From: JBDREF01 sp043820045 | GTDB taxonomy: Bacteria; Planctomycetota; Phycisphaerae; Sedimentisphaerales; Anaerobacaceae | Length of the DNA stretch: 14,035 bases | Assembly (NCBI GenBank): GCA_043820045.1 | Contig: JBDREF010000098.1 | Location: 1-14,035 of the forward strand | Reading direction: 5' to 3' | In this document: in pieces, positions 12,956 through 14,035 of the stretch | How the letters are laid out: every line of letters begins with the position of its first letter | Numbering within the stretch: position 1 is the first letter of the stretch | Program-made: the position numbers and the translations under genes | Notes under the pieces: model-generated | Told to the model about the DNA's origin: nothing | Database searches by the model: none | Seen by the model: the letters and a program-made list of their open reading frames with translations, nothing else

Positions 12956-14035
12956 GTGTCACAAAATAGAAACATAGACCGGCGCCGGTTCCTCAAAGGT
13001 GCAGCGGGGTTAGCCGCCGGCACAATTGCGTTTCCGTATATAGTCTCTTCTTCGGCGTTGGGCAAAGACGGCGCCGTTGCTGCGAGCAACCGGATAGTCA
13101 TGGGTGCTATCGGCGTGGGCTCGCAGGGTACGGGCGATTTGCGCGGCTTCCTGGGCAAGCAGGAAGTCCAGATGGTGGCGGTCTGTGACGTTGACAAGGC
13201 CCATCTCGACGGAGCGAGAAAATTGGTGGACGATAAATACGGCAACAGCGACTGCAAGACATACGCGGATTTCCGGGCACTGATCGGGCGCGGGGACCTT
13301 GACGCCGTCCAGATCGCGGTGCCTGACCAGTGGCATTCGATTCCTGCCATAGCGGCAGCCAGGGCCGGTTTGGACATCCACGCGCAGAAGCCGCTGGCTC
13401 GGACCATTCGCGAGGGCCGCGCAATTTGTGACGCAGTCAAGCGCTACGGTACGGTCTGGCAAACGGGCAGCCAGCAGCGGTCAACCGAGAATTTCCATCA
13501 TGCCTGCGAGCTGGTTCGCAACGGGCGGATAGGGAAGATAGAAAGAGTCGAAGTTGGGCTGCCGACCGGCAGGGACCGGGGCCCGGCAAAGCCGTTGCCA
13601 GTTCCCGGTACCCTCGACTGGAATATGTGGCTTGGCCCGGCGCCGTGGAGGCCGTACTGTGATTTCGGCCGGGGAGACTGCCACTGGGACTGGCGATGGA
13701 TAATGGATTACTCCGGCGGCCAGCTAACCGACTGGGCGGGCCATCACATCGATATCGCTCACTGGGGCCTGGGCCTGGAGCGCACCGGACCGGTGGAGAT
13801 TGAAGGAAGAGGTGTCTATCCCAGAGATGGGCTCTACGACGTGCCCTATGAGTATAAGTTCTCCTGCAAATACGCCAACGGCCTGACGATGACAGTTGCG
13901 AACAACAAGCAGATCGAGCAGGGTGCGAAATGGTATGGAGAGGACGGCAAGTGGATTTATGTCAAGCGGGGCAAGCTTGAGGCCAATCCCGAAAGCGTGC
14001 TCAAGGAGGTAATCGGCCCGGAGGAAACAAAACTC
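12956..14035 (+). CDS. Tat-exported Gfo/Idh/MocA family oxidoreductase, paralogue 3, cut by the right edge
   Basis: Open from GTG 12956 to the window end, 360 codons with no stop; about 70-80 C-terminal residues are missing by comparison with its neighbours. The start is fixed by AAAGGAG upstream. The twin-arginine signal is DRRRFLKGAAG. The Rossmann motif GVGSQG and CDVD are intact, as is DWAGHHIDIAHW at 259-270. Two positions differ from the other paralogues: the catalytic EKP is QKP (144-146), and DHWH is DQWH (124-127). Lys is kept, so redox activity is possible, but the Glu-to-Gln change may alter substrate choice or activity. Length to the edge, lack of insertions and the overall motif order are closer to paralogue 1 than to paralogue 2. 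It is third in the operon. Confidence 0.9.
   Translation, partial: MSQNRNIDRRRFLKGAAGLAAGTIAFPYIVSSSALGKDGAVAASNRIVMGAIGVGSQGTGDLRGFLGKQEVQMVAVCDVDKAHLDGARKLVDDKYGNSDCKTYADFRALIGRGDLDAVQIAVPDQWHSIPAIAAARAGLDIHAQKPLARTIREGRAICDAVKRYGTVWQTGSQQRSTENFHHACELVRNGRIGKIERVEVGLPTGRDRGPAKPLPVPGTLDWNMWLGPAPWRPYCDFGRGDCHWDWRWIMDYSGGQLTDWAGHHIDIAHWGLGLERTGPVEIEGRGVYPRDGLYDVPYEYKFSCKYANGLTMTVANNKQIEQGAKWYGEDGKWIYVKRGKLEANPESVLKEVIGPEETKL

Overview
The window looks like a chromosome fragment of a Planctomycetota bacterium, probably of the Phycisphaerae/Sedimentisphaerales kind. This is an inference from gene content: three tandem Tat-exported Gfo/Idh/MocA oxidoreductases, a secreted DUF6807 (PmoA-like)+DUF1080 fusion, a secreted GH-A-like TIM-barrel protein and a short archaeal/Thermotoga-type S-adenosylhomocysteine hydrolase. 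No rRNA, tRNA or marker gene is present to settle the taxonomy.

Layout. (1) Positions 1-2384, minus strand: ahcY (methyl cycle) with its own promoter, followed by a multipass membrane protein that runs off the left edge. (2) 2385-2749: a gene-free gap with a hairpin-forming repeat of MITE/REP type. (3) 2750-4863, plus strand: an AT-richer accessory block with a 54-aa glycine-rich membrane peptide, a TIR-domain protein with a beta-rich C-terminal half, and a GIY-YIG nuclease with a restriction-enzyme-like C-terminal part. Each gene is preceded by a copy of one repeated element. The element carries a palindrome overlapping a perfect TATAAT box and ends in a GTTRRRY-like heptamer. The two full copies lie between the genes, as gene-cassette recombination sites (attC) would. 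(4) 4864-5671: no gene, dominated by a degenerate tandem array of 21-bp units. (5) 5672-14035: a carbohydrate locus. A minus-strand GH-like protein is divergent from a plus-strand series: DUF6807-DUF1080 fusion, sugar-phosphate isomerase/epimerase-like protein, then three Gfo/Idh/MocA paralogues. The last one is cut by the right edge.

How the genes may work together. Region 5 has the protein families of the 3-keto-glycoside route: a periplasmic glycoside 3-dehydrogenase (Gfo/Idh), a DUF1080 3-keto-glycoside cleaving enzyme and a TIM-barrel isomerase/epimerase-like partner. The TIM-barrel glycosidase candidate and DUF6807 domain are extra parts. Region 3 is a candidate defence-type block: a TIR NADase effector candidate and a nuclease candidate, carried as a possible small cassette array without a visible integrase.

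The most unusual features are the repeated promoter/palindrome/core-site element of region 3 and the in-frame 21-bp array of region 4. Both are read directly from the sequence; their functions are inference.
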